This document shows positions 37,412 through 47,897 of a stretch of DNA of 64,000 nucleotides, piece by piece. The notes below the pieces were generated by a model. The model saw only the letters and a program-made list of their open reading frames with translations. It did no database searches and was not told where the DNA came from. The first letter of the stretch is position 1. Each line of letters opens with the position of its first letter. The DNA is from Trichomonas vaginalis G3 (lineage: Eukaryota > Parabasalia > Trichomonadida > Trichomonadidae), in assembly GCF_026262505.1 (NCBI RefSeq), contig NC_067208.1, positions 1,054,001 to 1,118,000 on the forward strand, read 5' to 3'. A program made the translations under genes and the position numbers.

Positions 37412-37990
37412 ATGTCATTTCCGAAAAATAGAAGCGTAAGTGTTTCAAAAGGTTTAATGCGGTGGCAGATGTGAAGTTAAATTCACCAACTCAAACAAAA
37501 CAGTCAAAGTGTTGTGTCAATGTCAAAGAAAGAGATGTTGAAGTGGGAAACCATACGAAGACGAAGATGGTATAACAATAGTTCCTGTAAAAGAACAACC
37601 AACATACCCTGAAGTTAGCAGAGACTTAAGTTCTGTTGCAGATATTCGAAATGACTACCAACAACTGAAAGACAAACTTCAAACTCAGAGAAGATTTGTC
37701 AAGCTTTAAGTATAATGTTAAACTTGGTCGAACACAACCCTGTAAAAATGAACTCATATGTCATCGCACCTCATGAAATTTGAAAGAACTATTTGAAACT
37801 TTTGACAGAGGCAGATGATATAAACATCAAAGAAATAGAACCCGACATTAGTTGCTGTGGTGTTTCATATAATGTCATTGACAAGATATACGTTATGAAA
37901 GGAGGTGAAACGTTGAACTTAAAATATAGTTTCCCAGACGTCATAAAAATATTTGACGACCACAACATTTCATTAAAATTTACTTGCTAA
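37412..37990 (+). pseudogene. Double-Cys gene of element C, broken
   Basis: Relative of 13251-13799: begins MSFPKNRSVSVSKG and retains EIEPDISCCGVSYNVIDKIY near the end. Broken, with several breaks. The gap to the divergent neighbour is the same 18 bp as in A. Confidence 0.7.
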
Positions 37991-37997
37991 GTAAAAA

Positions 37998-38430
37998 ATG
38001 GCAGAAGACATAGTGGTTTATACTATTACGACTAAAAACCCTGAGTCATATAATTCTATAACAACAAACTTACAAAGTCCTCAAGGACGATATTGTAAAC
38101 TGACCTTAAACACGATGACGACTAAAGCCTGTTTTGCTCTTTTGACACCAGAAGGACTTTGTTGTTGTGAATGGTAAAAAATACTTCTTTGAAGATACTT
38201 ACTCAGATATACCACCAACAGGTTTTGTTGACTTATTTAATACTTTAAGACGGATGTAACATGTGCTGCAACTAGAGCAGGTTTCATTATGTTTGGATGT
38301 CCGACTGAGTTTAGTATAAACGATATGAGCTATAATACAAAAACTTATATCTGGTTTTTACTACCACAGTTTCCTATAACAGGAAAAGGTGTCATACAAG
38401 GAATGTCTATTCCATTGACATTAAGCAGAG
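37998..38430 (+). pseudogene. Penton-like gene front part of element C, broken
   Basis: Relative of the first half of 12175-12969 (starts MAEDIVVYTITTKNPESYNS). Broken, with a few breaks; it stops where the element abuts ankyrin sequence. The small gene that precedes it in A (12980-13210) is not present. Confidence 0.7.
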
Positions 38431-38431
38431 A

Positions 38432-39560
38432 TTAAATAAGATATTTAACTACATTAAGATGACCATTTTCTGACGCAATTAAAATACAACATGTAATATC
38501 ACATCGATACTTTTCAGATATTTAACCACTTCAAGATGGCCATTTTGTGATGCACGAAAAATAGGACTATCTCCATTAGTTTTATTACGCCAGTTCTTGT
38601 CAAATCCGGTTTCAATTAAATATTTAACGATGTCAAGACGTCCATTAGCTGATGATAAAAGTAAGCAATTATTTCCGTTTTATCAATTGCATCTTTGTCA
38701 CATCCTGATTCGGTAAGAGATNNNNNNNNNNNNNNNNNNNNNNNNNNNNNNNNNNNNNNNNNNNNNNNNNNNNNNNNNNNNNNNNNNNNNNNNNNNNNNN
38801 NNNNNNNNNNNNNNNNNNNNNNNNNNNNNNNNNNNNNNNNNNNNNNNNNNNNNNNNNNNNNNNNNNNNNNNNNNNNNNNNNNNNNNNNNNNNNNNNNNNN
38901 NNNNNNNNNNNNNNNNNNNNNNNNNNNNNNNNNNNNNNNNNNNNNNNNNNNNNNNNNNNNNNNNNNNNNNNNNNNNNNNNNNNNNNNNNNNNNNNNNNNN
39001 NNNNNNNNNNNNNNNNNNNNNNNNNNNNNNNNNNNNNNNNNNNNNNNNNNNNNNNNNNNNNNNNNNNNNNNNNNNNNNNNNNNNNNNNNNNNNNNNNNNN
39101 NNNNNNNNNNNNNNNNNNNNNNNNNNNNNNNNNNNNNNNNNNNNNNNNNNNNNNNNNNNNNNNNNNNNNNNNNNNNNNNNNNNNNNNNNNNNNNNNNNNN
39201 NNNNNNNNNNNNNNNNNNNNNNNNNNNNNNNNNNNNNNNNNNNNNNNNNNNNNNNNNNNNNNNNNNNNNNNNNNNNNNNNNNNNNNNNNNNNNNNNNNNN
39301 NNNNNNNNNNNNNNNNNNNNNNNNNNNNNNNNNNNNNNNNNNNNNNNNNNNNNNNNNNNNNNNNNNNNNNNNNNNNNNNNNNNNNNNNNNNNNNNNNNNN
39401 NNNNNNNNNNNNNNNNNNNNNNNNNNNNNNNNNNNNNNNNNNNNNNNNNNNNNNNNNNNNNNNNNNNNNNNNNNNNNNNNNNNNNNNNNNNNNNNNNNNN
39501 NNNNNNNNNNNNNNNNNNNNNNNNNNNATCTGTTGATAATATCAAAGTTTCTATTTGGTA
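38432..39560 (-). pseudogene. Ankyrin-repeat protein gene interrupted by an assembly gap
   Basis: Leftward frame with ankyrin consensus pieces: NGDSPIFRASQNGHLEVVKY, then an IASENGHLNVVKYLI end. T. vaginalis carries hundreds of such genes, whose products are thought to mediate protein-protein contacts. The last two repeats are in different frames (one frame change near 38490), and the stop codon (38432-38434) falls right at the border with element C. The central part is the N run 38722-39527. The front beyond the gap shows only a few codons. Host gene, probably broken. Confidence 0.6.
38722..39527. other. Assembly gap (N run)
   Basis: 806 undetermined bases. Sequence on both sides has many small irregularities, so the contig ends here may be of low quality. 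Confidence 1.
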
Positions 39561-42500
39561 AAAAGTTTATGTTAAATCATTAAGTATTTTTTCATCAATG
39601 TGACCCTTTACTTCAGCCACGAATAAAAGTATTTTTCTTCCTAATTATTCCCAATGCTTTTGGCTTTCTTTGTTGCGTGTATGACAAATGATAACTACAT
39701 TCAAATTCCTTCCCGGCATATACATTTTATGGTCAGTATATTGAATGAAATCATGAGGATTAGATGAAAATGATGAAGGATATAATGGAATTAAAGTCAA
39801 ACACCAACAAATGAGTCATAATGTTGGAAGGTCCTCATTTGATACATTGTAGTTTTCTGATTATATAAAGTTTATTAATGTGCGTGATTCCTTAAGATTT
39901 ACTCTATTGTTGAACATTTGATAAACCACCAGTAATTCCATTACGGAGGATGTGAAAGCTTCAACTGAATCTAGAGAGTCATTGGGTATATTATTTTTTT
40001 AATGTTATAATTTTCTTAAATTGATTCTAAACGTTGAACATCTTCATCTTTATTGATTTTTACGACATTGCAATAACAACACATTTAACTGACAATTTCT
40101 TTTGGTATGTGGTTTCATTTTATCGATTCTATCTAATGTTGGTTTATTAGCATATGTAAACGCTTTTACCCCACACATTTTGCATTTAGATGAAAGAATT
40201 AAATCGTTGTAGTAATTGATAGTCATCCATTGAAACATTGTTTTAGTATCCCTTTTCTTGCTTTTTCATCTTGTTTCTTATATGAATCAATTTTATATTT
40301 CAATACTTGTTTGTTAATTCAAAACTTGATCCACATTTTCTTCCTTCTGGATATGTCGTTAGGAGAATTCTTATATGCTAACGGGTAACGAATCATTGAT
40401 GCATTCGATGATTAAAGAAAAGATTATGAAGCATGTCAATTTTATAAACAAATGTTTCTTCAAATAATTTTATCAATGGAATCATCATATTTCAACGTCT
40501 TTATTGCAATAAATGAATAAATATTCTAATTTATTCTCAAAATTTAGATCATTGAGAATATTTGTAATCCTGAATCGGAATATTGTTTCTTGAGTTAATG
40601 CTGAATAAAAATGAATCTTGAGTGAATGGTTCCACTTTATATAATTCATCTTCGTAAATTTCTCCATGCTGATGAATTGATAAGGAAAAAAGATTTAACA
40701 CAGTGAATTTATTTTCCGAAATCTTGAGTGAATTGGTCTAATGTTCCAACCCGCTATATAATTTCTGATGTCAATAAACTTAATTCTAATGGACAGTTGT
40801 TTCTTTTACAATGATTTGCTTAAATTGAGAAGAAGAACCCAAGCATTGACTTTTATTTCCATTTTGCAGTGTTAAATCACGAAGAATTAAATTTAAATCA
40901 AACTTTCCGAATTTAAAACCTATGATAATTCACTTGATTGAATTCCTCATCTAGAGTTTCTGTTAAATGCTTACCGTCTGTTTTTTCATTAATTATGGAC
41001 AAAGTCCCCCGCCGTTTGGTCCGTTTGCGGCTTCAATTAATTCTTCATATTGTTCAATATATTGATTTTAGCAACTAAGAACAGCGTTGAAAATTAAATA
41101 ATTCCAATCCAATCAGAGATAAGAATCACTTGATGTAAGCAAAAATTCCTTCGTAAATTTTATCACGGGTCTATCAACCTCGCCGCTTCGTCTGACTGAA
41201 GACCTTCAGACTCAGAAGGAGCCGTTTGCGGCTGATTTATTTTGGACAGTTGATGATACCATAATGGTTTTAAGCAAGCGTTTCAAAGTTGCACATTCAG
41301 AAAGTGGAATTCTTCTTTAGTCTCTAATGTTTCGAAGTCCAAAAGTGAATATGGGAGAGTAGGTCTTGTTGGGGTTTATAATATTCCTGCAAATTATGTG
41401 CTTAAAGCCATTGATATATCTTCTGTTGCGTGAATCATGTTGGATGCATATGGTTGGCGGGGGTCATTTGCAATTTGAACGTCTTGAATTAATCTTCCAT
41501 TATTTTCTTTACATTTGCGTCACACATCTTAAAAATCTTCTTTGGTTTTTCCTTTCTGGTCATCACGGATAGAATATACTTCGTTCTTTGCAAAAGGCAA
41601 ACTTTATATCCGTGTAGATGCGTTCAACGTCTGTAATTCTGTCAGCGGTGGGAAGTTTCCACATGACTCTGTGTTAAAAAATAGTTATACTGTGGTCAAA
41701 TTCTGGATCTTCATATTGATTTCCAACTAATGGAAAGTCTACCTATTTATGGATCTAGTCTTTCTGGTTCGAGGGTCACAATAATAATAAAATCGAATAT
41801 TAAACGTTAACATTCTTGCTAAGGCCTCTCAGCTTTCTGGAATTGAAAGTGTTCAAATCCTTTTCTGATATGCATCTATGGCTTCAAATTTAAAATAAAC
41901 TTCTACGAGTTTTAGGATTAAACACCATAGGAATGTTATAGAAGCGTTTAAATAACTACTTCTATCCTTTCGGGCTCTATTTGATATCATTTCATTTAGC
42001 GTGTCGTTTTTGGTCATTATGAAAGGAATAAAAAAGTTAAAAAGAATCAATAAAAATTATAGAGTTTATTTTTTAAATGCGCTATCGTCAATATAATTGT
42101 AAGCTTGATGTTGTTATGAATATATTTTGGGGGCCTTCTCTGAAAGGTTTTCATCATTTCACGATCTAATAAATTTGTAGTAGATTCCAAAATATAATTT
42201 TTTGAAGATCTTTCTTCATGAAGATTTTTAACTTCTGATTAACTGAAGCTGGGATATTCAAATAAACCCTGCTTGACTTCAGTCTCATTATATTATTGTC
42301 ATACTTCTCTAATTCCTGTAAGTTTTCATCTGTATTTTCATCTGGCTTATTGTTTTACCAGTCTTGTGCAGGATTTCATGGCGGATATTTCTATTCGGAT
42401 GTTTCTTTAATCCGTTCGTTCATAAATATTCAGGGAAAACATCCAGGTTCTTTATGGTTTTTTTCTTCAGATGTGGGATAGTAGTTAATTATAACTCATC

Positions 42501-42654
42501 TGAGTGGGTGGTGTGGTGGGTGGTTATTCATTTTATCCATCATTAATCTAAATGCAGTTTATTTAACTCCGCGAATTTTTGACAATTTCTTATAATAATA
42601 TTTTAATTATAACTTCATAAACTCGCCTCCTCTAATATACCGTTTAAGAAGAAA
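39561..42654 (-). pseudogene. Decayed leftward coding region, possibly of virus-like origin
   Basis: About 3.1 kb with no long open frame. The leftward strand shows scattered coding-like islands, such as MTKNDTLNEMISNRARKDRS near 42015, and an HNH-like piece at 40050-40238. It may be an old Maverick or other viral gene (large DNA-virus type replication genes in T. vaginalis carry similar inserts), but I cannot name it. It is heavily broken. Small GC hairpins (GCCGTTTGCGGC near 41222, with a similar word near 41023) stand out. Confidence 0.3.
40050..40238 (-). pseudogene. HNH-type zinc/nuclease fragment
   Basis: Contains LSSKCKMCGVKAFTYANKPT followed by LDRIDKMKPHTKRNCQL. That is the Cys-x2-Cys ... 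L-D-R-I-D ... H-T-x-x-N-C-Q layout of zinc-binding HNH domains. A fossil fragment within the decayed region. Confidence 0.5.
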
Positions 42655-42658
42655 AAAG

Positions 42659-42690
<32 letters not shown>

Positions 42691-42725
42691 AAAGTGGGGC
42701 TTCCAGGCACTTCGTGCCTTCTACC
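42655..42725. repeat. Left terminus of element B
   Basis: A tract, GTGGGGCTTCCA, hairpin GGCAC-TTC-GTGCC (42706-42718), then TTCTACCCTGATG. It mirrors 46041-46100. Confidence 0.85.
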
Positions 42726-43369
42726 CTGATGTTGAGTTTTAAAGTATAAAGGGAAGTTTTTTATCGGAGAGCCTTCTTCATTCCTCCATTGTTCTGGGAA
42801 GAAGCCTTCTTTCTTGGTCGAAAACATTATATAATGTTTCACTTTTCACCAAATTATATTGTTTCCATTGCCTTTGTCACTTTTTCTGTCACTATTTCAG
42901 AAAAAACATTTTTATTATTATACTATAAAATCGAATTTACAAAACCCTCCGTTACCGGTCTTTGGAAATAAAGTAAATGTAAAGATATTATATTGAAGAG
43001 AACTTAAGAAACTACCGAAGGGGTCTACACATTTGTAGATTTTGTTCGTGACAGTTTACTATAGGTGATCTCAGTTTGTGTCGCAGAGCCAATAATTTCC
43101 TGACTCAGAAGGATATATGCAGATGATCGTTCGGACAACTATATGGAACGCGTTCTCAAACATTTATCTAGAACACAACAATATATTTGAAAGAGTTAAA
43201 AGAGAAGAAGATTAGCCTCATAGGTAAGAGTGGAACGGCGATCAGGGGTGGATACCATTAGATGAGAAAAATTATTGTGAGAAGGTTTTGAAAAAAAGCA
43301 GAATATATAGGAGCGGAGAATAGAGATATCGTGCTAGGACTATTAGTGAAGAGGTGCGGCGTCATAGGC
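42726..43369. other. Unassigned part of element B
   Basis: 640 bp between the left terminus and the coiled-coil remnant. No gene is recognised and no match to elements A or C is seen. Confidence 0.5.
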
Positions 43370-44379
43370 ACTTTGAACTGCCTTCGTTGCTGCATCTGTT
43401 TTTCGTCATATTTGTGCTACTTCTTTAACTCTTTGTCGAAACCTTCAGACTTCAGTTTCTTTCCAGATGAGAAGTCGTTCACTTGTTTCACCTTACTATG
43501 AAGAGCTTCGAAGGCGTTCTTAAAGTCAGCATTTGTTAAAGCTTCATTTGAACTGTCTTCATCCGCTTGTATTTTTGTCCTTATTGACCCTATAAGTTGG
43601 GCTGCTTTAGCGTTGGCTTGGGCATCTAACCAGTCATTGTTAGCTTTTATATATTCTGCGCTTTTCATTGCCTTTTGCATGGCTGCGTCGTTATTTTTAC
43701 TTTCTTGTGCTAAGTTTTCATACTGTACGGTTTGGTTTTGCAACTGTAAAAGTTTTTCTGCCTTTACATTTGCTTCAACTTCTTTTTTATACTCATCGCT
43801 ATCCATATATGTCTTCAGGGCTTTTTGTTTTATCTCTTCATCTTTCAGTACTTTATATTGAGTAGTATGGTTTTTCAAATTTATAACATCTTGTTCCATT
43901 TTTGCTACTTCTGCTGCTTTTTCTGACACTTTTTTCGCATATTCCTCTGTACTTAGTTCTTTCAGTTGTTCTTCTTTCTTCTTTTTCTCTACGTTTAACT
44001 CATTGAGTTTCTTTGTGTGTCTGTCATATTCTAGTTTCTTTTCGTTTTCACTTATTTGCTTCTGTATGTCTATGTTTGACTTTTTGACATCTGTTATTTG
44101 ATTTTTGAGTGAACTCAAATTCATTTGACTTTGAGGGTTATAGCTGTTCCGTCTGCAGCTCCACCATAGCCTGCCATTTTCGCTAAAAGTGCCGCTCTTA
44201 AACCTCCACTCTGTGCACCAACAACTCGGTTTAAAAGCATAGGATTGCTTGACATTTGTTGCAACATAGTGGGGTCATTCAGCATTTGTTGTTGCAACTG
44301 TTGTTGTGGTGTCAGTTTTACTATTGGATGTTTCAATGCTCTTCCTCTTACGTATATTCTTACGTAGCTTACGTGGCAT
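43370..44379 (-). pseudogene. Coiled-coil protein gene front part, element B
   Basis: Relative of the first third of 16320-19172 and 32129-34852: MPRKLRKNIR head, Gln-rich stretch and most of the Lys/Glu coiled coil. A fossil fragment with a few breaks. An initiator-like TCACTTA precedes the ATG. Confidence 0.75.
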
Positions 44380-44848
44380 TTTAAGTGAAGTTAAAAAGCG
44401 GTTTTTGACAGATGTTTATATGACACTTTTTGTTCAGCACAAAAAACTACTCGGTCAAAGTGTTGTCAGTTTTGTAAAATAACCGTCCTATCTCATTCTA
44501 TAAGGGGAAAAGGCTTCTCAAAGTATACTTCCTTGGAACGCCTGTAACTTTTCCTGTAGCGACGATAGACCCTTACTTGTCCGGACAAAGTTATACTATT
44601 TTGAGTGCTCTACAAAAAAGTCAACGGCGACGACTCTCAAAAACCGTTGTGTAAAAAGTTTTACCGTTGGACAAAAAAGTATATATAGAAAACAAAAAAC
44701 GTTTATAGTTCATTCAATATTTGAGATGGAACGGTTTGCCAACGGTAACTATTAAATAAAATAAAAAAATAGGGGGTTACCGTTGACGAAAACGGTTTAT
44801 TTTAAACTTTTCTATGAGTAGTCCGAAAAAACAGTTCATTTTTGTCTA
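44380..44848. promoter_or_regulatory. Divergent control region of element B
   Basis: Almost the same as 19173-19642, including the AACCGTT-type words, the TATATATAG stretch and the spacing. At its right end TTCATTTTTGTCTAATGG gives an initiator-like TCATTTT just before the accessory gene. Confidence 0.5.
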
Positions 44849-45994
44849 ATGGAAGACCACAGTAGTAGCATGACTGACAATTCTTTACAAAAGCTCTTTA
44901 AAGGTCAAACACTTATATCTTCATACTTTACTAGTATGTCCAAAGAGGTTACACAGGTTTCAGTCCAATCAGACTCCAATCAGACACAAATTGAAGCTCA
45001 AATTCAACCAAAAGAAACTGCCGAAGTCGAACAAACTACAGAAGCTCAAGTTGTTTCAGTCCAATCAGACTCCAATCAGACACAAATTGAAGCTCAAATT
45101 CAACCAAAAGAAACTGCCGAAGTCGAACAAACTACAGAAGCTCAAGTTGTTTCAGTCCAATCAGACTCCAATCAGACACAAATTGAAGCTCAAATTCAAC
45201 CAAAAACTTACACTCCTACAGAACCAGAAGGTGTCTTCTCATTCTCAACAACAGAAGCAAGATATAGAAGACTCATTGCAGATTATCCAAACAATTTGTC
45301 CTTAACAGACAACAATGACTATGATAGATATTTCAAAAGTATAATAAAACCAGTCGAAACATTAGAAAACAAAGTTCAAAACCCGACAGTAATGGTTGAC
45401 TTTTTCTTGTCGAATTTGCCTTATGTTTCAACTATGATATCTCTTCAAGCAATTGACGAATTCATTCTTTGCTGTGAACCAAACTTAAGAGAACAGCTAT
45501 ATGAAACACTCAAAGACTTTCGCCCTTATCCTTTAACTTACAATTGGAAAGAAGATGAAAACAAACACGGTTCTTTCTCCTGGAATCTTTCCATTGTTGC
45601 TCCAGCTGGTGTAGCTGCACATCCATTCGAAATATATCCAAAATTGCATTACGAAAACAATATGCATATTATCACAACAGCCGCTTTAGATATTCCTGAA
45701 CGGATACCAGATGGAGAAGAAGTTTCAATAATATCTGTTCAAGCAAACCGAGTTGCAATGCCACTTACAGTATGCAATTTCACTCACTCAAGCAGACAAT
45801 TCTATCAAAATCTTGAGTTCGTTTTTACTGGCACAGCCAAAATGCTTCTCAAAAAACCAGAACAAACCAAAATAACCATCTTCTTATCTGGTTATTGTGA
45901 AGATGAAGACAATTCGGACGAAGAAGAAGAAGAGGAGGAAACAAGCGAAGACTCAGACGATATCCAGTTCATTTCCATCCATAAAAAACATTAA
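44849..45994 (+). CDS. Terminal accessory protein, paralogue of the gene at 19643
   Basis: A 381-residue protein, open and apparently whole. Residues ~30-115 contain almost three copies of a 32-residue unit (VSVQSDSNQTQIEAQIQPKE, then TAEVEQTTEAQV), exact at the DNA level (96 bp). The folded domain (~135-355) matches that of 19643-20872 (LQAIDEFILCCEPNL, NNMHIITTAALDIPERIPDG, FTHSSRQFYQNLEF). The tail is a run of acidic residues ending in SIHKKH. No known family. It is the only whole gene in element B, so whatever it does may serve the element itself. Confidence 0.7.
   Translation: MEDHSSSMTDNSLQKLFKGQTLISSYFTSMSKEVTQVSVQSDSNQTQIEAQIQPKETAEVEQTTEAQVVSVQSDSNQTQIEAQIQPKETAEVEQTTEAQVVSVQSDSNQTQIEAQIQPKTYTPTEPEGVFSFSTTEARYRRLIADYPNNLSLTDNNDYDRYFKSIIKPVETLENKVQNPTVMVDFFLSNLPYVSTMISLQAIDEFILCCEPNLREQLYETLKDFRPYPLTYNWKEDENKHGSFSWNLSIVAPAGVAAHPFEIYPKLHYENNMHIITTAALDIPERIPDGEEVSIISVQANRVAMPLTVCNFTHSSRQFYQNLEFVFTGTAKMLLKKPEQTKITIFLSGYCEDEDNSDEEEEEEETSEDSDDIQFISIHKKH
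44962..45203. repeat. 96-bp in-gene repeat, about 2.5 copies
   Basis: The unit begins GTTTCAGTCCAATCAGACTC and runs to CTACAGAAGCTCAAGTT. Copies look identical, so the duplication is recent. Confidence 0.9.
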
Positions 45995-46040
45995 AGCAAA
46001 CATTTCAGAATAAAAATTTTAATTTTAATCTAAACATCTC

Positions 46041-46100
46041 GGGCTAGAAGGCACGAAGTGCCTGGAAGCCCCACTACCTTTTTTTTTTTTTTTTTTTTTT
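46041..46100. repeat. Right terminus of element B
   Basis: GGGCTAGAA, hairpin GGCAC-GAA-GTGCC (46050-46062), TGGAAGCCCCACTACC, then 22 T. Confidence 0.85.
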
Positions 46101-46162
46101 GATTTAATTATAATTAGGAAAAAGTTAGTTTTGAGAGTACTTTTCATAGGCATATAGAATGA

Positions 46163-47081
46163 AATCTTCTGAAAAATAATATCACATAAACTCATATTAT
46201 TTTCTAATATATAACTATTTTATATAAAAATCAAATTCAATGATCTTAAAAGCGAAGGATAAACCTCAAAATTTACGAATATAATGCGTGGGAATATAAT
46301 GCTTATCTATCATAAAACCATATGAAATATCAATTTTTGCTTTACGCCTAATTTTTGACGACAATTAGCAAAAAATGTTAAATGTTAACACTCAGTCCAT
46401 TTGAATATGAAAAATAAAATTGACTTTGATTAAATGTTTTTATTTATCATGCAATTCTTCTTGCGACCAAAGATTTGAATAAAAGTTCAAAAAATAAGAT
46501 AGCTTAAAAAATAATATACGGTAGTGTTTACTAATAGATGAATAGTATATAAATTCTATTAAAATGGATTTGATCCAAAAAAATATATAAAATTTGATCA
46601 TAAATAAAATCGTTTTAAATTACTTCTTCATTTAAATTATAACAATTATTTTTGGTTTTATATTTTTTGGATCAAATCCATTTTAATAGAATTTATATAC
46701 TATTCATCTATTAGTAAACACTACCGTATATTATTTTTAAGCTATCTTATTTTTTGAACTTTTATTCAAATCTTTGGTCGCAAGAAGAATTGCATGATAA
46801 ATAAAAACATTTAATCAAAGTCTATTTTATTTTTCATATTCAAATGGACTGAGTGTTAACATTTAACATTTTTTGCTAATTGTCGTCAAAAATTAGGCGT
46901 AAAGCAAAAATTGATATTTCATATGGTTTTATGATAGATAAGCATTATATTCCCACGCATTATATTCGTAAATTTTGAGGTTTATCCTTCGCTTTTAAGA
47001 TCATTGAATTTGATTTTTATATAAAATAGTTATATATTAGAAAATAATATGAGTTTATGTGATATTATTTTTCAGAAGATT
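46163..47081. repeat. Foldback: ~420-bp inverted repeat with ~70-bp spacer
   Basis: The left arm starts AATCTTCTGAAAAATAATAT (46163) and ends near 46588; the right arm runs 46660-47081 as a nearly perfect reverse complement, both very AT-rich. The inner ends read GGATTTGATCCAAAAAAATA and its inverse. No gene is inside. It resembles a foldback or MITE-like DNA element; no target duplication was identified. Confidence 0.9.
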
Positions 47082-47897
47082 TTGTGTTCTTCTTCAAAAT
47101 TTTTTTTTTTTATTAAAAAGAATCTTCACAAAATACACATTTACTTTAATTAATATTTAAAAACGTGCTCTATCAAAAGTTCCAAAAATTCAATATTTTA
47201 GCTTTTCTGAGGTGTCACTTTTGATGAATTTCTGTTTACAACAAATATACTAGTTTAGGTGGTATAATTTTTTTCGATAAATTTGAGAGTATGTACGTTT
47301 AGGGCATCAAAAGTGTTAATTCGCTCAGCGAAAGCTGAGCTAGCTTCGTTCTCGAAAAAATAGGGAAGGAGTGAAAGAGAGTGATACAGATGTTGACACA
47401 TTCATATCATTTCAACAAATTTTGATCAAATTGAAATGCAATGAAATTCAATTCACTTCATATCCTTCAGTCAGTACATTGACATCCTTCTACATCACAA
47501 TGATAACTCGTGCATCAATAGTTCTACAACTAACTCAGAAAAAACAAGATTTTTACTTCCAGCTTACAGCTTTTAAAAAGTTTCGATGATAAAAATCACT
47601 CTACTCTTGTTTATCGATATGTTGTGATAGTAGGTAAACGTATTCTTATCGATATTAATAAAAATATTTTTACGAAAATCTGAACCAATTACAGAGTTAT
47701 TCATAAAGTTTATGATAACTGTAATTACTTCATCTTTGTTTAATATTTGAATGAGAAAGGGACAGACTAGCCCATTGTCACTTTTTAATTTAGCAAATGA
47801 ACGCTTATGGAGTGGAGTTTTTGGGTAAATCTGATTTGCTTATAAATGAAATAAAATCAAAAGAAACCATATTGGCATTATATTATGCAAAAATAAA
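47082..47897. other. Intergenic region without recognised gene
   Basis: AT-rich sequence. A short inverted GC patch, GCTCAGCGAAAGCTGAGC, stands near 47323. A 72-codon frame at 47371-47589 has no recognisable features. Confidence 0.4.

Larger units (their letters stand above)
31438..38430 (+). mobile_element. Maverick/Polinton element C, broken relative of A
   Basis: It begins with a 44-bp A tract and the family hairpin (31438-31519) and then carries, left to right, the coiled-coil, basic-tail, capsid, 139-residue (antisense), double-Cys and penton-like genes in the same relative order as in A. All are broken, with well over ten breaks in total. It stops at 38430 against an ankyrin gene without a family terminus. 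The terminal accessory gene and the long control region present in A and B are absent. Similarity to A is high, so it is young, but it is decayed or poorly assembled; an assembly gap lies 300 bp away. Confidence 0.85.
42655..46100. mobile_element. Element B, 3.4 kb miniature of the A-family Maverick
   Basis: Bounded on both sides by the family terminus in inverted orientation: A tract plus GGCAC-TTC-GTGCC at 42655-42718 and the reverse complement plus 22 T at 46050-46100. Inside are only the front part of the coiled-coil gene, the shared control region and one whole terminal accessory gene. It lacks capsid, ATPase and integrase, so it would depend on a relative for movement (inference). The near-identity of the control region to A marks it as young. 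No clear target duplication is seen. Confidence 0.7.

Noticed and set aside
38616-39561. Long frames across the N run
   Set aside because: They consist of undetermined bases.
47371-47589. 72-codon frame before the 121-bp array as a gene
   Set aside because: No domain, no homologue in the window and no start context; length is within chance for AT-rich DNA.
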